Source: Ceratopteris richardii
Lineage: Eukaryota > Streptophyta > Polypodiopsida > Polypodiales > Pteridaceae
Reading direction: 5' to 3'
Length of the DNA: 64,000 nucleotides
NCBI GenBank assembly: GCA_020310875.1
Contig: CM035430.1
Location: 102,798,431-102,862,430, forward strand
Shown: positions 11,763 through 23,400 of the stretch, in pieces
How positions within the stretch are numbered: the first letter of the stretch is position 1
How the letters are laid out: every line of letters starts with the position of its first letter
Position numbers and translations under genes: made by a program
Notes under the pieces: model-generated
What the model was told of the DNA's origin: nothing
Databases searched by the model: none
Seen by the model: only the letters and a program-made list of their open reading frames with translations

Positions 11763-12309
11763 CTGTTGTCCCTGACAGACCCTTGTTGTAGTGGTTGTTC
11801 CATGTAGTGCTTTGAGAGGGAGTTTCCCTTCACAAAAGTCGTCTTGCTTCCAGCTGTGGCAGGGTTGGTTGTCCAGTATTTCATCTGTCAGTGCAAGCCT
11901 TTGCAAGTTGTAGTGCCTTGGTATGTACTTCTTCGTTGGATTCCAGCATGACTGTGTCGTTATGAGTCTCCATTGATGTCCTCTAGATCTTCCAAAGTTG
12001 ATGTTCATAGTAGTCATGCTAAGTACTCATAACCCATAGTGGATGATGCATAAGCGTGTTCGTGCAATGGTTGAGGAAAATATGTGCCAGCTAAGTGCTC
12101 AAGGGTATGTCGAAGAAGAGGTTTCCTAAGCTATCATGGTTATGATGTTTCCAAAGTAAAGATACGTACCATGGTGAAGGATCGATCGACGTTTATCTCC
12201 TCGTGTTGTACTCACGGCATTTGTGATGGACCGTCAGCTAGTCTTTCATTGTCGATGAATGTCCGTGTGGATGGTTCACTGATGAAATTCTTTGAGTGAC
12301 TCATCTTAT
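11763..12309 (-). other. B 3' untranslated or degenerate region
   Basis: No sustained frame. It is colinear with 57627-58350 of element C. Shared patches include one coding FTMVRIFTLETS-like text and a stretch around TATGGGTTATGAGTA. It lies between the ARGONAUTE-like fragment and the PPT. Confidence 0.5.
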
Positions 12310-12767
12310 CTCCTCTTGTCAAAGCAACATTTGCCAAGTACTGAGAACTGAATTTCTTTCTATTCCTTGACAAACGACATTGGGTAACTACACCAAGCTT
12401 AGTTTCACATATTCTCTTTAGTTCACCATAAGCAGGAGTCTTCTCATCCAGTATACATACAAAGATTTGCAGATTACCAGAACTTACCCTTGCAGATATC
12501 TCCCTGGATGCTCTCTTACATGCAGTAGTTAAGCATCACTTCAAGTTGCGGACCTTCACTCCTACCATAGTAAGAGGAAACCATAGTTGTGGATGCCATG
12601 TTCATGCCAAGTTCTTGACATCTACGAGATAAGGCAGCAATTATATCATCAACTAGCCGAGACACACTTCTATCCAAACTGATAAATGCCCAGTAATCAA
12701 CAGTTCCACCTTTAACCAAGCATGAATCATTCATGTTTCATGAGCCAAACCTGGGAACAAGTGCTTC
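12310..12767 (-). pseudogene. AGO: Captured ARGONAUTE MID-domain fragment (in B)
   Basis: Conceptual translation on the minus strand gives, in order, GGTVDYWAFISLDR (about 12700), a helix-like stretch ending ALSRRCQELGM, LQIFVCILDEK (about 12470) and YGELKRICETKLGVVTQC, then FSSQYLANVAL (about 12325). From memory of the family, plant AGO1/AGO10-type MID domains have GGTVNNWICINFSR, LPDNNGSLYGDLKRICET and SKQYLANVAL-like text in the same order and spacing. The Tyr, Lys and Gln of the 5'-nucleotide pocket are present. The frame is broken by a TGA replacing the first Trp (near 12742), a stop at about 12515 and a frameshift near 12480. PAZ, the rest of PIWI and the catalytic tetrad are absent. 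It lies in the retroelement's 3' cargo position, just after an acceptor-like site. A homologous copy is in element C. Confidence 0.85.
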
Positions 12768-12940
12768 CTCTCCCTTTTTTTTTTTTTTTTGAGGAACAAG
12801 GTCACCAAACAAGAAGACAGATGTTAGTATCAGAAAAAATAGTTGACATATGTCAATGTGCTCTTGTGCATGGGACTCTCCAATGTGTCTATGCACGGCC
12901 CTGTAATGTGGCCCTATATTAATGCATACTTTGGAAATGC
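12768..12940 (-). promoter_or_regulatory. Conserved block and acceptor-like cassette (B)
   Basis: Minus strand order: the block TATAGGGCCACATTACA (about 12915-12890), GAGCACATTGACATAT, TACTAAC (12829-12823), a pyrimidine-rich run, an A tract and AG at 12769-12768. The same order is found in C (56862-57042) and, more loosely, in A (29671-29852). The reading frame after the AG is in phase with the ARGONAUTE-like frame. Confidence 0.5.
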
Positions 12941-13012
12941 ATAACCTGAATGGTGCGAAAGACTCGGTTGTGCAAGGAGCACATGGTTTTCGCTCGTCGA
13001 GGCTTTTCGATG

Positions 13013-13846
13013 TTATTTGCGGATGTTGATGCCATCTATCATGGAGGTATCCATTGGATCTTGAGATGACAACTGATCCTTCCTCCTTATAGGGATCCAT
13101 TTTAGAACAGCATTTGGCACTGTAGAGATTACTTCAGGCGTCTTCCTCTTTGGATGCTTTCTGAACTGTGATATCCAATGTGGTTGGTGCTTTGGTTCGA
13201 TGGAGGTTACTTGTACTTTTGGCTTCCAAACCCATAGACTTTTTGCACGTCTTCCTACTATTGTTGAGGAGCTGATTTGATCTTCTTTCGGTCTCTGTAC
13301 GTGGTTCTTACCCTTTTCTCTTTTTGGCTTCTTTGTTGAGACCTTTCGCATGTGGGAGAACATAGGTTGTTGTGGAAATAAAAGCTTCTTAGGTACCCAC
13401 ATCTGTAATCGCCCTTGTTGAGCTGCAGCTAATTTTCTAGGCACCCAAACTTGTTGGATACCTTGTGATTGAGATTGTCCGAGCTGCTTCCTTCATCTTC
13501 TGGCATGGTTGGCTTGCCTGTATGGGATTTGTGGGGGCAAGACTGGTGGTTGCTCTCCTTTGCGTACCCAGATCTGTTTCATGCTCGGAACTGCTTTCTT
13601 GTCGAATGGTGTCTTTCTATTTGATGTAGCAGTTGTCGTAAACAATTGTGTTTGCCTGTGTGGTGGACTCACTATTGTGGCTACTTGATTCTTTGGAGAA
13701 GAAGAAAGATCCACCCACCTTCGAACCTGTTCTTCCATGATTGACTCCTTCTGCATCATAGAGCTTTTGACACATACAACATCTTCTTCCATATGATTAG
13801 TCTTAGAAGAACGAAGAGAGTGTGTGGTGCCATGATCTGGGAGCAT
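13013..13846 (-). pseudogene. Post-integrase tail with W-[IV]-P-K motifs (B)
   Basis: Two open segments (13846-13493 and 13444-13013) separated by a frame break continue the protein after the second protease-like domain. They are basic and Trp-rich, with LQMWVPKKLL, KSLWVWKPK, QPHWIS, LKWIPIRRKDQL and KQIWVRKG. Element C carries the same series in the same order at the end of its 551-codon ORF, and A carries a shorter version at 29222-29737. I do not recognise a known domain. The conservation suggests a nucleic-acid or capsid-binding tail, but that is inference. Confidence 0.6.
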
Positions 13847-16800
13847 GCAGTTCTCTAATTCTAATGTAATGCATTGTTCATGTACCCAAACTTGAAGAAT
13901 TTGACTTCTTAGGTTTAGGTTGACTGCATTGTCATAAATCCAATCTTGTCCTAAGACAAGTGGTTATGTAAGGTTCTCATCCTAACACACTAGCACTTTG
14001 ACTTTCATTGGAACATCTTGAAGGTAGATGGGAAGTTCCACCTCGCCCAAACAAGGGGTTTCCACACCTCCCAATCCTATGAGATAAGCTTCTATGGGAT
14101 TGATGTTCAACTGCAAGTCTTGGCAGTAGGAAAGTCGAACTGCACTACTTGTTGCACTTGAGTCAATCAATGCTTTCACAGTCCTTGCACCCTTTCCTTG
14201 TCCTATCTCTATGGTCACAAAGGGACGTCGGTCAATAACTGGAGAAGTCACTATGCCCGATTTTTGGCACATATCCATGTGATATTTTGGGGCTTTTGAG
14301 TTGACATCTAGGCCTAACCGCCTTAACTTATTTCGCCTAATACGCTCTCTGGCCTCTGCCTGTGCTTCTTCCCTCACCCTTAACTCCTCTTCTTTTCGCT
14401 TCTTAGTAGTGTTGATTCTCGTAAGCATATCCTCTGTAAGAGGTTCTTGGTATAACTTGACTCTACATCCACTAATATAGTTTGGCAAGATATCTCCTTC
14501 TAAAGTGGCCAACTTAATTGCACCGCTGGTGGAAATTCTATTAATGATCATGGGTCCGTATCCTCTTTTTTCCAACTTATGGGCATGTTGCTTAAGCATA
14601 TAAACCAGCACTAGATCTCCCTCTTTCAATCCCTTATCCTTGATGTGTGCATCAAAGTATGCCTTCTGCCTTTTCTTTGCAGCGTAGGTGCCTGCCTCCG
14701 CTCGTAGCCTCGTCTCACCTAAGCGTTCTAGATCAAAGATCCTAGAGGACAACTCATGTCCATTCCACTCATGCTCTTGCGCTACCTTTAAAGTTGGGAT
14801 TAGGAAATCCAATGGTAGCACAGCATTCTGTCCGAAGACCATCTGAAATGGGGTGGCGTTGAGTACCATTTTGTAGGCAACTCGATAAGCCCAAACAGCA
14901 TGATGAAGTTGTTTGTCCCAATCAGAGCGTTTATTATTTACCAGTTTTGTCAATACGTTACAGAAGATCTTATTGGTGCTCTCGGCTTGTCCATTAGCTT
15001 GTGGGTGATAGGGGGCAGACTTCTTATGTATCACCAAGAATTCTTGGAGAAGATTTTCAATGAATTCATTCAAGAAGTGTGTGCCTCTATCGCTCACTAA
15101 CTCTATTGGTAGTCCATATCTCGTGAACACATTCTCAAATAAGAACTTAGCCGTAGTCTGAGCATCATTCTTTATTGTAGCTTTCACTTCTACCCACTTG
15201 GTAAGGTAATCTGTGGCTACAATAATATACTCTACATGGGAGTTTCTAGCTGGGGGGTTAATAGGACCTACAAAGTCTATACCCCATTTCGAGAATGCAC
15301 GTCCTCCCATCATTGGCCTCAAAGGCATCTCATCTTTTCTAACTGGATATTGTGCACGTTGGCATGTGTCACATTTCTTCACATAGGTATGAGCATCCAT
15401 ATGAAGAGTTGGCCACCAAAGTCTTGAGAATAGAATGGTCTTGATTACTCGATCAGGACCGAAGTGTCCACCTACGACACCGCTGTGTGCAGTTTCTAAG
15501 ACTTTCAAATAGTCTGATTCATGAACGCACAATCTTAAGTAACCATCTTTGCCTCTTCGGTATAAGTTGGCTCCTACTAAGGCATAGCCTTGAGCCTCTT
15601 GCTCCATGCTTTTTCTTCTTGCTAGACTAGCCTCTTTGGGCAATCTTCCCGATCTCATAAACTCTACCAATGGAGCACTCCAATCTGGAATTAATGATAC
15701 TTGATAAAGGGTCGCATGCTCCATTGGTGGTCTCTCTCTGCACATTGGACAATTCTTAATCCACTCATGTATTTCTTTCTCCATGCTAGGCCAATACACT
15801 CCTAAACGTTTCAGATTTTGTAATGTGCGCTGTTTAGAATAATGATTTCCTAGCAAGCCATCATGAGCTTGTTGCAACCAACTACTATGTTCATCGTCCT
15901 CAACACAACAAGCTAATACACCCTCAGTATCTTGTTTGTACATGCTTCCTGCCAATATGTGATATTTTTGTGATTTTACAATTTCTTCTTGTGATGTTTT
16001 CACATTCTTATTTGCAGGGCCGAAGGTTAGGACTGGTACCAACTTATTTGCCCATTTAGGAACAACTTCTAAATTGAATAGATAGGCATCGGGTAATTCA
16101 TCAGACACTCCTTGCGGTGACTCTCCTGAAGTGATGCGAGAAAGGTGATCTGCCCTAAGGTGGGTTCTACCTTTCTTGACAACCACTTCAAAGTCATATT
16201 CCATTAGTAAGAGGAACCATCTTACTAAACGCCCAGTATTGCAAGGTTTATTGACCAAATATAACAAAGCTTGATGATCAGTGAAAAACTTGAACTTGTT
16301 GGCCAATAAATAGTGTCTAAACTTCTTCACAACATATACCATGCCTAAGCCCTCTCGCTCAGTTGTGGTATAGTTTCATTCAGCTGGGTTTAGTTGTCTA
16401 CTAGCATATGCTATGGGCAAATCTAAGTTTCCTTCACTTGTGGGTTGTGCTAGCACACATCCTATGGCGTGATTGGATGCATCCACATGGACATGGAATG
16501 GTTTATTCCAATCAGGAGTGGTCAATATTGGTGCTATGCACAAACGTTTCTTCAGTTCATTGAAAGAATTCTCACATTCGTCGTTCCACTCAAAATTAGA
16601 CAACAAGGCATAAAGGGGTCTAGCTATGATCGCGTACATGTGGATAAACCTACGATTATATCCACAATGGCCCATAAAGGCTTGTACCTCCTTAACATTT
16701 CTTGGCCTTGGCAGCTCGCTATGGCTCGTACCTTATCTTCATCTGTTGAGATTCCATTCTTAGAAACAATATGACCTAAGATTTTACCTTGATGCACCAT

Positions 16801-17918
16801 GAACACACACTTTTTTGGGTTCAGACACACTCGATATTCTCTACACTTGTTAAAGATTTGTCTGAGTTCAGGGATGTGAAATCTTCTTTCTTGGGAATGA
16901 GCACATAAATCATCCACATATACTTTTAAGCTCTTTCACAAGAACTCTTTGAAGACATGACACATGAGCCGTTGGAATGTTGCAGGTGCATTTGTGAGCC
17001 CGAATGGCATCACACGAAATGCAAAGATTCCCCACTCTGTGGCAAAAGCTGTTTTGTGTTGATCTTCTGGGGCAATGGCTACTTGATTGTAACCTGAAAA
17101 TCCATCAAGGAAGCTATAAACTTCCTTGCCTGCAACACGCTCCAATAGGTGTTCCGTGATTGGAAGTGGATAACTATCTCTGATCGTAGCGGCATTAACT
17201 TTTTTAAGGTTAATACACACTCGCAACTTCCCGTTCTTCTTGGGCACCACTACGATGGGGGACACCCATTCAGTATGCTCAATCTCATAGATGAATCCAG
17301 CTTCAATCAGCCTATCAATTTCTTCTTTTATTTTGGCTGCATATGTATCATTATATGTGTAGGGCTTCTGTTTGGTGGGCTTGGCATCAGCAGTCATGGG
17401 GATAGTATGAGAGCAAATTCTTGGATCTACCCCTTTCAAGTCTCTATAGTGCCACACAAACACATCTCTATATTCCCTTAATAGAGCTATGAGCTCCATT
17501 TCTTCTCTTGCACTTAGGTCATCTCCTATATATGTACATCTCTCTTCGTTCTCTTCAATGGTCACTACAATTTTCTTGGTCTTTTCTTTGTTATCATATG
17601 ATTCTCCTATGATGGCCTCTCTCTTAGGCATTCGTACCAAAATTCTGCGGTCGTCAACTTCATATTTCTTGAAATTTTATGGTACTTCGAACAATGATTC
17701 CTCCTCTTCTTGTTTTACTCCTTTTCTTTTCTTTTTCTTTTGACTACTCTCACTTCCATCCTTTGAATTTACCGTTTTAATACTTGTGAGAGGTTCTTCT
17801 TCTTTCTGGGTGAACACTCCTATATCTTCTAGATAGTGCTGCTCTGAGTTAAAGCAACTATCCATCACGATGGACTCTATATCCTCATCATTCTCTTCTT
17901 CTTCTATGACATCACTAG
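13847..17918 (-). pseudogene. pol: B pol: RT, RNase H, integrase, second protease-like domain
   Basis: The right part starts at 17918, where A is inserted. It continues the B frame from the protease at 34864. RT shows FLDGFSGYNQVAIAP and MPFGLTNAPATF (17640-16936), and the YVDD region lies at a frame break (about 16920). RNase H shows HVDASNHAIGC. The integrase has HH-CC, GIDFVGP, VSDRGTHF and NGQAESTN (16342-14900) and continues past SGCRVKLYQ. After it comes a protease-like segment in which the active-site triplet reads DSSA instead of DTGA (around 14165), a CLGEVELPIYL strand and, past a stop at 13982, LVLGQDWIYD. Breaks: 16936 (stop), 16675-16740 (frameshift) and 16376 (stop). The integrase and following domain form one open frame of 786 codons. 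Confidence 0.9.
17914..17918. repeat. Target-site duplication of element A, left copy (ACTAG)
   Basis: ACTAG immediately before the 5' LTR; the second copy is at 34859-34863. Removing A restores a continuous B reading region. Confidence 0.95.
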
Positions 17919-18809
17919 TGTTGCAGAGCCAAAGAGCGCACAAAGCAGAGAAAAAGACGGGCCCCAAAATTTTTCCGATTTGGACCAGATATTTTTGTAA
18001 CATATTCATTTTTGTAATATATTTCCCTTGTAAAGGCACTAGAGGAGTCCTCTAGATGCATTCCCACAGAAGAATAGAAGCTTACCCATGTAAAATAGTA
18101 GGAAATTAGCTCTTAGTGAATAAAGTGCCGGTCACTTGTGTGAAAGGACCATTTTTAGGGCACTAGTATATAAGTCAAATGTGACTCTTTGTAAGAGACT
18201 TTTTTGCCATTGTGAGGAGAGAGCACAGAAATTCGAAATTGTGTCTTCTTCCCTCTTCATCTTCTTCTTCGTGAGCTTGTATGCATGTGTATTGCTTGGA
18301 AAGAGTGCTTGTGAGTGTGATTTATCCTTGAGAGTGTTTCTTTGCTGTAGGAGAGGTGTGTGCGAGGTGTAGGAAGTGCTGAAGTGTAGGAAAGTATTCC
18401 CGCGACTCAGTATTTCTGTCATAACTTGAAGTAGGAGTGTCGGAATTGCGTGAAACCACTGCCATTGGATGCATCTTCTCGAGAGCTTCGAAACGCATAT
18501 GCTATTCGCTATGTTTGGAGCTCGGAGCTAGGAGAAAAGTCCAAAATACTGACGGCTGCTGCACCAAGTATCGTTTCGTCTTGACCTACTGTTGAAGCTT
18601 GTTAGGATAAGTATTTTCCTCATTTTCACTCTTGAGTAATTCATTTGCATTGACCATTACACGTTTGCATGTCTTCATACACTCGGCTAGGTTAGCATAC
18701 TCTTCGGATTGATAAATTAAAAGCGTGTATCCCCACTATATGCACTTGTGAGGGGATTGAGGTACAGTCTCTTTCTCCGCAAGTCCCTAAGTTGAAGCTT
18801 AGGTCAACA
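17919..18809 (+). repeat. 5' LTR of element A
   Basis: 891 bp, TGTTGCAGAG...TAGGTCAACA. It differs from the 3' LTR at 18473, 18480, 18521 and 18526, the only mismatches I noticed. A TATA box (TATATAAG) is at 18167-18174. Confidence 0.95.
18167..18174 (+). promoter_or_regulatory. TATA box in 5' LTR of A
   Basis: TATATAAG about 250 bp into the LTR, the only strong TATA match there. Transcription should start about 30 bp downstream. The identical site in the 3' LTR is at 34216-34223. Confidence 0.6.
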
Positions 18810-18816
18810 CACTTTT

Positions 18817-18834
18817 TGGCGCCGTTGCCGGGGA
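18817..18834 (+). other. Primer-binding site, tRNA-Asp (A)
   Basis: TGGCGCCGTTGCCGGGGA, an exact complement of the plant tRNA-Asp 3' end including CCA, 7 bp after the LTR. Confidence 0.92.
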
Positions 18835-19440
18835 GTGACGAATCAAACCGAGGCATTCGCGTGATGGTAAGTAGCTTTTTGCTTTGAAGAACTTGGAGGA
18901 GCGGAAATTTTCTCTTCTTTGGTAAGTCAATTTCAACTGCACTTGCTACTTCTCATTCTTGGAGTGTGTGTAGTAAGTTGATAGATTAGGGGAGTGAGTA
19001 GAAGAAGTAGAATAGGAGTGAGTGGAGAGTAGAGTAGACTTTAGAATTGTTCAAGAATTTTCATTTTTCAGTAAGCTAGGAATTCCTAAGTATAAAAGCC
19101 AAAAAATTTTTCATTTTCAAGTTACTTGTTGAACAAGTATCGTGGAAGAGCTGCATCGAGTGTCGTGTGAGCCCAGCGGTCGTTTTGAGGCAAGCAAGTA
19201 ATAGAGGAGAGTTCTGTGCAAAGGAGTTGGACCAAGAGATCATGGGAGCTTCCAAGGTAAACTAAACCACCTCCTTGCTCAAAAATTTCAGCATTTCAAC
19301 CTAGGAGAAGGAAAAAACGACCTGCGCTGAGTGTCGTTTGGGCTTTCAGGGGGTTAAAAGTAGTTTGTTGATTGATACAGTGGGTAGGGGTAAGAGAGAG
19401 AACCTAGGAGAGAAAGGGGGAAACATCCAAACCTCAAAAA
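18835..19440 (+). promoter_or_regulatory. Leader of A, first half, with splice-donor-like sites
   Basis: No protein frame. GTGATG|GTAAGT at 18861-18872 (ATG 18864-18866) and TTTG|GTAAGT at 18918-18927 both fit the plant 5' splice consensus well. The first is conserved in position and sequence in C, E1, E2 and E3. Acceptor-like CTTTCAG ends at about 19349 and TTTTCTTTCAG at 20317, so a leader intron spanning the array is also possible. Confidence 0.55.
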
Positions 19441-20300
19441 ACAACACAAAAATTTGAAAAAGGGTCAAGTATCGCTTTGCTCCTGCGGTCGAGTATCGTT
19501 TTACTCTTGCGGTTGAGTATCACGATATTTCCCAGCGGTCGTCGATCGTTTTGAGAGATATCGTAGATCGTTTCAGATAGAGATCGTAGATCGTTTTCAG
19601 ATAGAGGTCGTCGATCATTTCGCTAGAGATCGTCTCGCTAGAGATCGCTTCAGACAGCAGTCGTAGATCGTTTCAGATAGAGATCGTTTTGATCAAAGGT
19701 CGTCGGTCGTGTATCGTTTGCCAAGTATCGTGATCCAGAGATCGCGACACTTGTCAAAGGTCGGTATCGTTTCAGATAGGTATCGTCGATCGTTTCTAGT
19801 GAAGGTCGTAGATCGTTTCTATCCGAGTATCGTGTATCGTCTAGTGAGAGATCGTGCATCGTTTCAACGAAGTATCGCCGATCGTTTCTACTAGAGATCG
19901 TCGGTCGTGTATCGCTTCCTGCCAGAGATCGTCGGTCGTCTCGTTAGAGATCATTTCAGGCAGCGGTCGTAGATCGTTTCAGATAGAGATCGCTTTGCTA
20001 GAGATCGTTTGGTCAAAGATCGTTTTCCAGCGATCGTTTTGATCAAGTATCGTTAGACCCAAGTGTCGATTTCGGGCGATCGTTTTGTGGAAGTATCGTT
20101 TGTGAGCGGACGTTTTCGGTCAGAGGTCGTAGATCGTTCCATCGAAGGATCGTGTATCGTTTTCTGTCAGAGATCGCCTGGGAAAGATCGTTTTTTCAGC
20201 GATCGTTTCTCTCAAAGGTCGTTTTTCAGCGATCGTTTCATTCAAGGGTCGTCTGTCAGCGATCGTTTTCTCAGAGGTCGTGAGAGTCAAGTATCGTGAC
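19441..20300 (+). repeat. Leader array of ATCG-rich words (A)
   Basis: About 0.85 kb of irregular repeats such as AGATCGTAGATCGTTTCAGA, AGCGATCGTTTT and AAGTATCGTTT. CGATCG and GATC palindromes recur every 15-40 bp. Its position between PBS and gag matches the arrays in E1/E2, E3 and C, but the words differ. Confidence 0.85.
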
Positions 20301-20413
20301 TTGAAATTTTCTTTCAGTCACTTTCCAGCCTAAGTTCTCCCTGGACTTCTGAGCCATAACTTAGAACTCTAGAGGTTAAAGGTGGACAAGATTTGTTTAG
20401 AGCTCTTAAGTGA

Positions 20414-23400
20414 ATGAACTTGAGATCAGGAAGAACCCTAGGAAGCCGAAGAAGTGTAATTTCTTCCGTAGGGAGTGTTGCCAAACCAAGTAACCGTTCA
20501 CACTATTCTGAGACCTCCAGTGAGTCAGAAGGAGAAATCCCCATGGCTTCCGAGGATATGCAAAACACTGTGCCCATGATTGGCCAGATGTCCATCATTG
20601 AGGGAGAATACAGAACTTCCTTAGAATATGTGAGCACTAACCACCATGAGATCCCTATCTATCTGGATGGTCTAAACAGATCAGTGGCCAGACTAAGGAA
20701 GGCTTCAGAGGCCTACATAGTGCCAAGACCGGCAGTTAAGTACATAGGAGGACTGTACATGGATAAACAAGACATTCAATACATGGTCACAGAACATCCT
20801 GAAATCATTAATGAGCATGGTGAGGAGAATAATACTTCAAGCTTAAATGGACATGAAACTGAAGTACAAGTGACTACTCCTAGAGGAAGATCAACAATCA
20901 CTAAACTTTGGAGAGGAGACTTAGTTCCCCAGGATGACACTCTAATAGATGTGTATTTGATCAACGGGATGGAGCAACTGCTCAGAGCCCATTCTTCTAT
21001 TTGGGAAGCTGCTCCTAATCCAGTTACCATCTATGAGTTACAAGATCCTGAATTCCCCACCATCATCACATATTTGGACAAGGACCACAGAAGGTATTGG
21101 CCAGTCACTGAATTAGAGAGAGCTGAGCTGAAATATCAGAACATTCCAGTGTTCCCCCCAAGGGACCAAGCCACTACTTCACGGAACCCACATGGAACTT
21201 CCCGAAATGATTCAAGTCAACATTCGGGACAAACACAACAAACTCAACAAACCCAGATTCCCATCAGACCACATGTACAATTCACAATGCCTGCCACTAA
21301 TCCTAACTACCGGCCACAACCAGCTATGGACCCAAGACAAGGAGTTCATGCTCCAGTCAGACCACAGGTAGTACAAGGACCAGGCATACCAATAGGAAGA
21401 CCAAATTACCCTGTAATGCCGAGACAACCTGAAACAGGAAGAAGACTAAGGCCGATTCAAGTGGCCAAGTGCATGAGAAATCATTATGATGGCTCGAGTG
21501 AACCCTATAATCATATAGCAGAATTTAAACAAGTAGTTAGAGCCGAGCAGGTAGATGACTTCATGATTCAATATGAGTCTTTTGGCCTTACCTTGTCAGA
21601 CACGGCGTTGGCCTGGTTCCAGCCATTGGATCCAAATACCTTCCAGAACATGGATCAAGTGTATCAAGAAATGATTGAAGAATTTACCAAGTCTGGAATT
21701 AAGAACAATTCTTCGTCATTAATCCACAGCTTCAAACAAGCTCCAACTGAGTCAGTCAGATTGGCAGCCAGGAGATTCAAGCAGTATGTGGATAGATGTC
21801 CCATAGAGGAGAGACCCACACAAAACAAAATGGTATCATTGTTCTTAGAAGGACTATTAAACGGAACCTTGAGGTCATTAGTGTACGTGAAGAGAGTTCA
21901 AACTCTGCAAGAGTGTATGAAGGAATGTATAGACCTAGAGGATAACCTTGCAGGAGACTTGAAAATACCCCAAGGAAGTGTGAAAAGTGAAGAGTCATCA
22001 AATAGCACATCGAACCCTAAAAACAACATTGAGGAAATTGCCGACTTGCTAGCAAAAAAATTGAATATGCAAGGACAGAGGAATTATCCCACCAATCCTA
22101 TGAGAATGCCTATGCTTAGAAGATGTATGCAGTGCGGAGGAGATCATCCTTCTCACTTGTGTACTAGGGGAGTAGTCCCACCACCTGCCTATGCTCCTCA
22201 GAGACCCTCTGTCCCAGGACCACTGCAGTATTGCAGCATAGAGCAGAGATACACAAATCATAGCACGGAGAACTGCCCTTACAATAGGCAGACCAGACCC
22301 ACCCAGCCTTATGTGAGACCATATGGATATCCGCAGAACCAGCAGGGAGGAGAAGCTTTCAGATATCCCTCACATCAGCCACAGGCACCAATAGCACGAC
22401 CATACACATACCAAGGATATACACAGCCTCAGCCAGTGCTAGGACAACAACCGCCCCACCCTCAGAACGTTGTCCCAGTTAAGATAGCGCAGCCAGAGGA
22501 AAACTTAGAAAGGGCCATAGTGCCGGCAACGCCTTTGACTAGCAGTGAACCATATGACTCATTTTACGAACCTAGTCAAGGAGCATACCCAGGTTATGAA
22601 AGCTCAACAATGGAATATGGGCAACAATACGACCCATATGCTTATGGCATGGAGACGCCGGAGAGTTCATATAACTACGAGCAAGATTATGTACCATTAA
22701 TGTACACAGCTCCTAGAGCAACCATGCCACCTCGACCAATGAATAGACCACCTGTATCTAGAGGACCATGCTACAGATGTGGAGGTGACCACTATATCAG
22801 AGAATGTACAGTGCCAAACCCACCACCACCACAACGAATTTGGGAAGGTTATTGTAGCGATTGTGGAAAGGAACATCTTTTTAGAGATTGTCCTAAGAAC
22901 CCAAACAAAGTCACATCTAACGTACAGATTAACGTGATCGAGGTAATTGAATCGTCAGGGAGTGATAAAGAGTACACTATACCTTTAAAAGCCATAACAA
23001 GAGCAAGGGCTAGAGAAGACCCTGATAAAACCGCAGAAAATAATCAAAGTGACAAAGAGGGAAATACACCCATCCCTCACAGAGTAGAAGACTCAGAAGA
23101 ACCAGAAAAAAGTATCACCAGCAAACGATCCCAAAGATGGAAGCAAAGGAGAGACAGGATAAAAGAAAAGAAATTGTTGCAAAAGAAGGAAAATGAAAAG
23201 AGTAAACACAATTCAACAGAAGAAGCACGAGTGGAAGAAGAAAATAAAATGGAGGAAGAAAAGAAGGAGGTAGGATCGGTATTAGCAGATCCAATGCCTG
23301 AGGATTTAGCTATGTGGATTCAGGCATACAAAGCGAGAATAAAAGCAGGACCTACCATAGAACAACATGAGAGAGAATATCCGAGAGGCGACTTAGAGAA

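Noticed and set aside
18132-18422. Protein frames inside the LTRs of A (both strands)
   Set aside because: They are identical in both LTRs simply because the LTRs are identical; they overlap promoter sequence and have no relatives in other elements.
18817-18834. Possible tRNA-Asp gene
   Set aside because: Only the 18-nt complement of the tRNA 3' end is present, next to an LTR; it is a primer-binding site.
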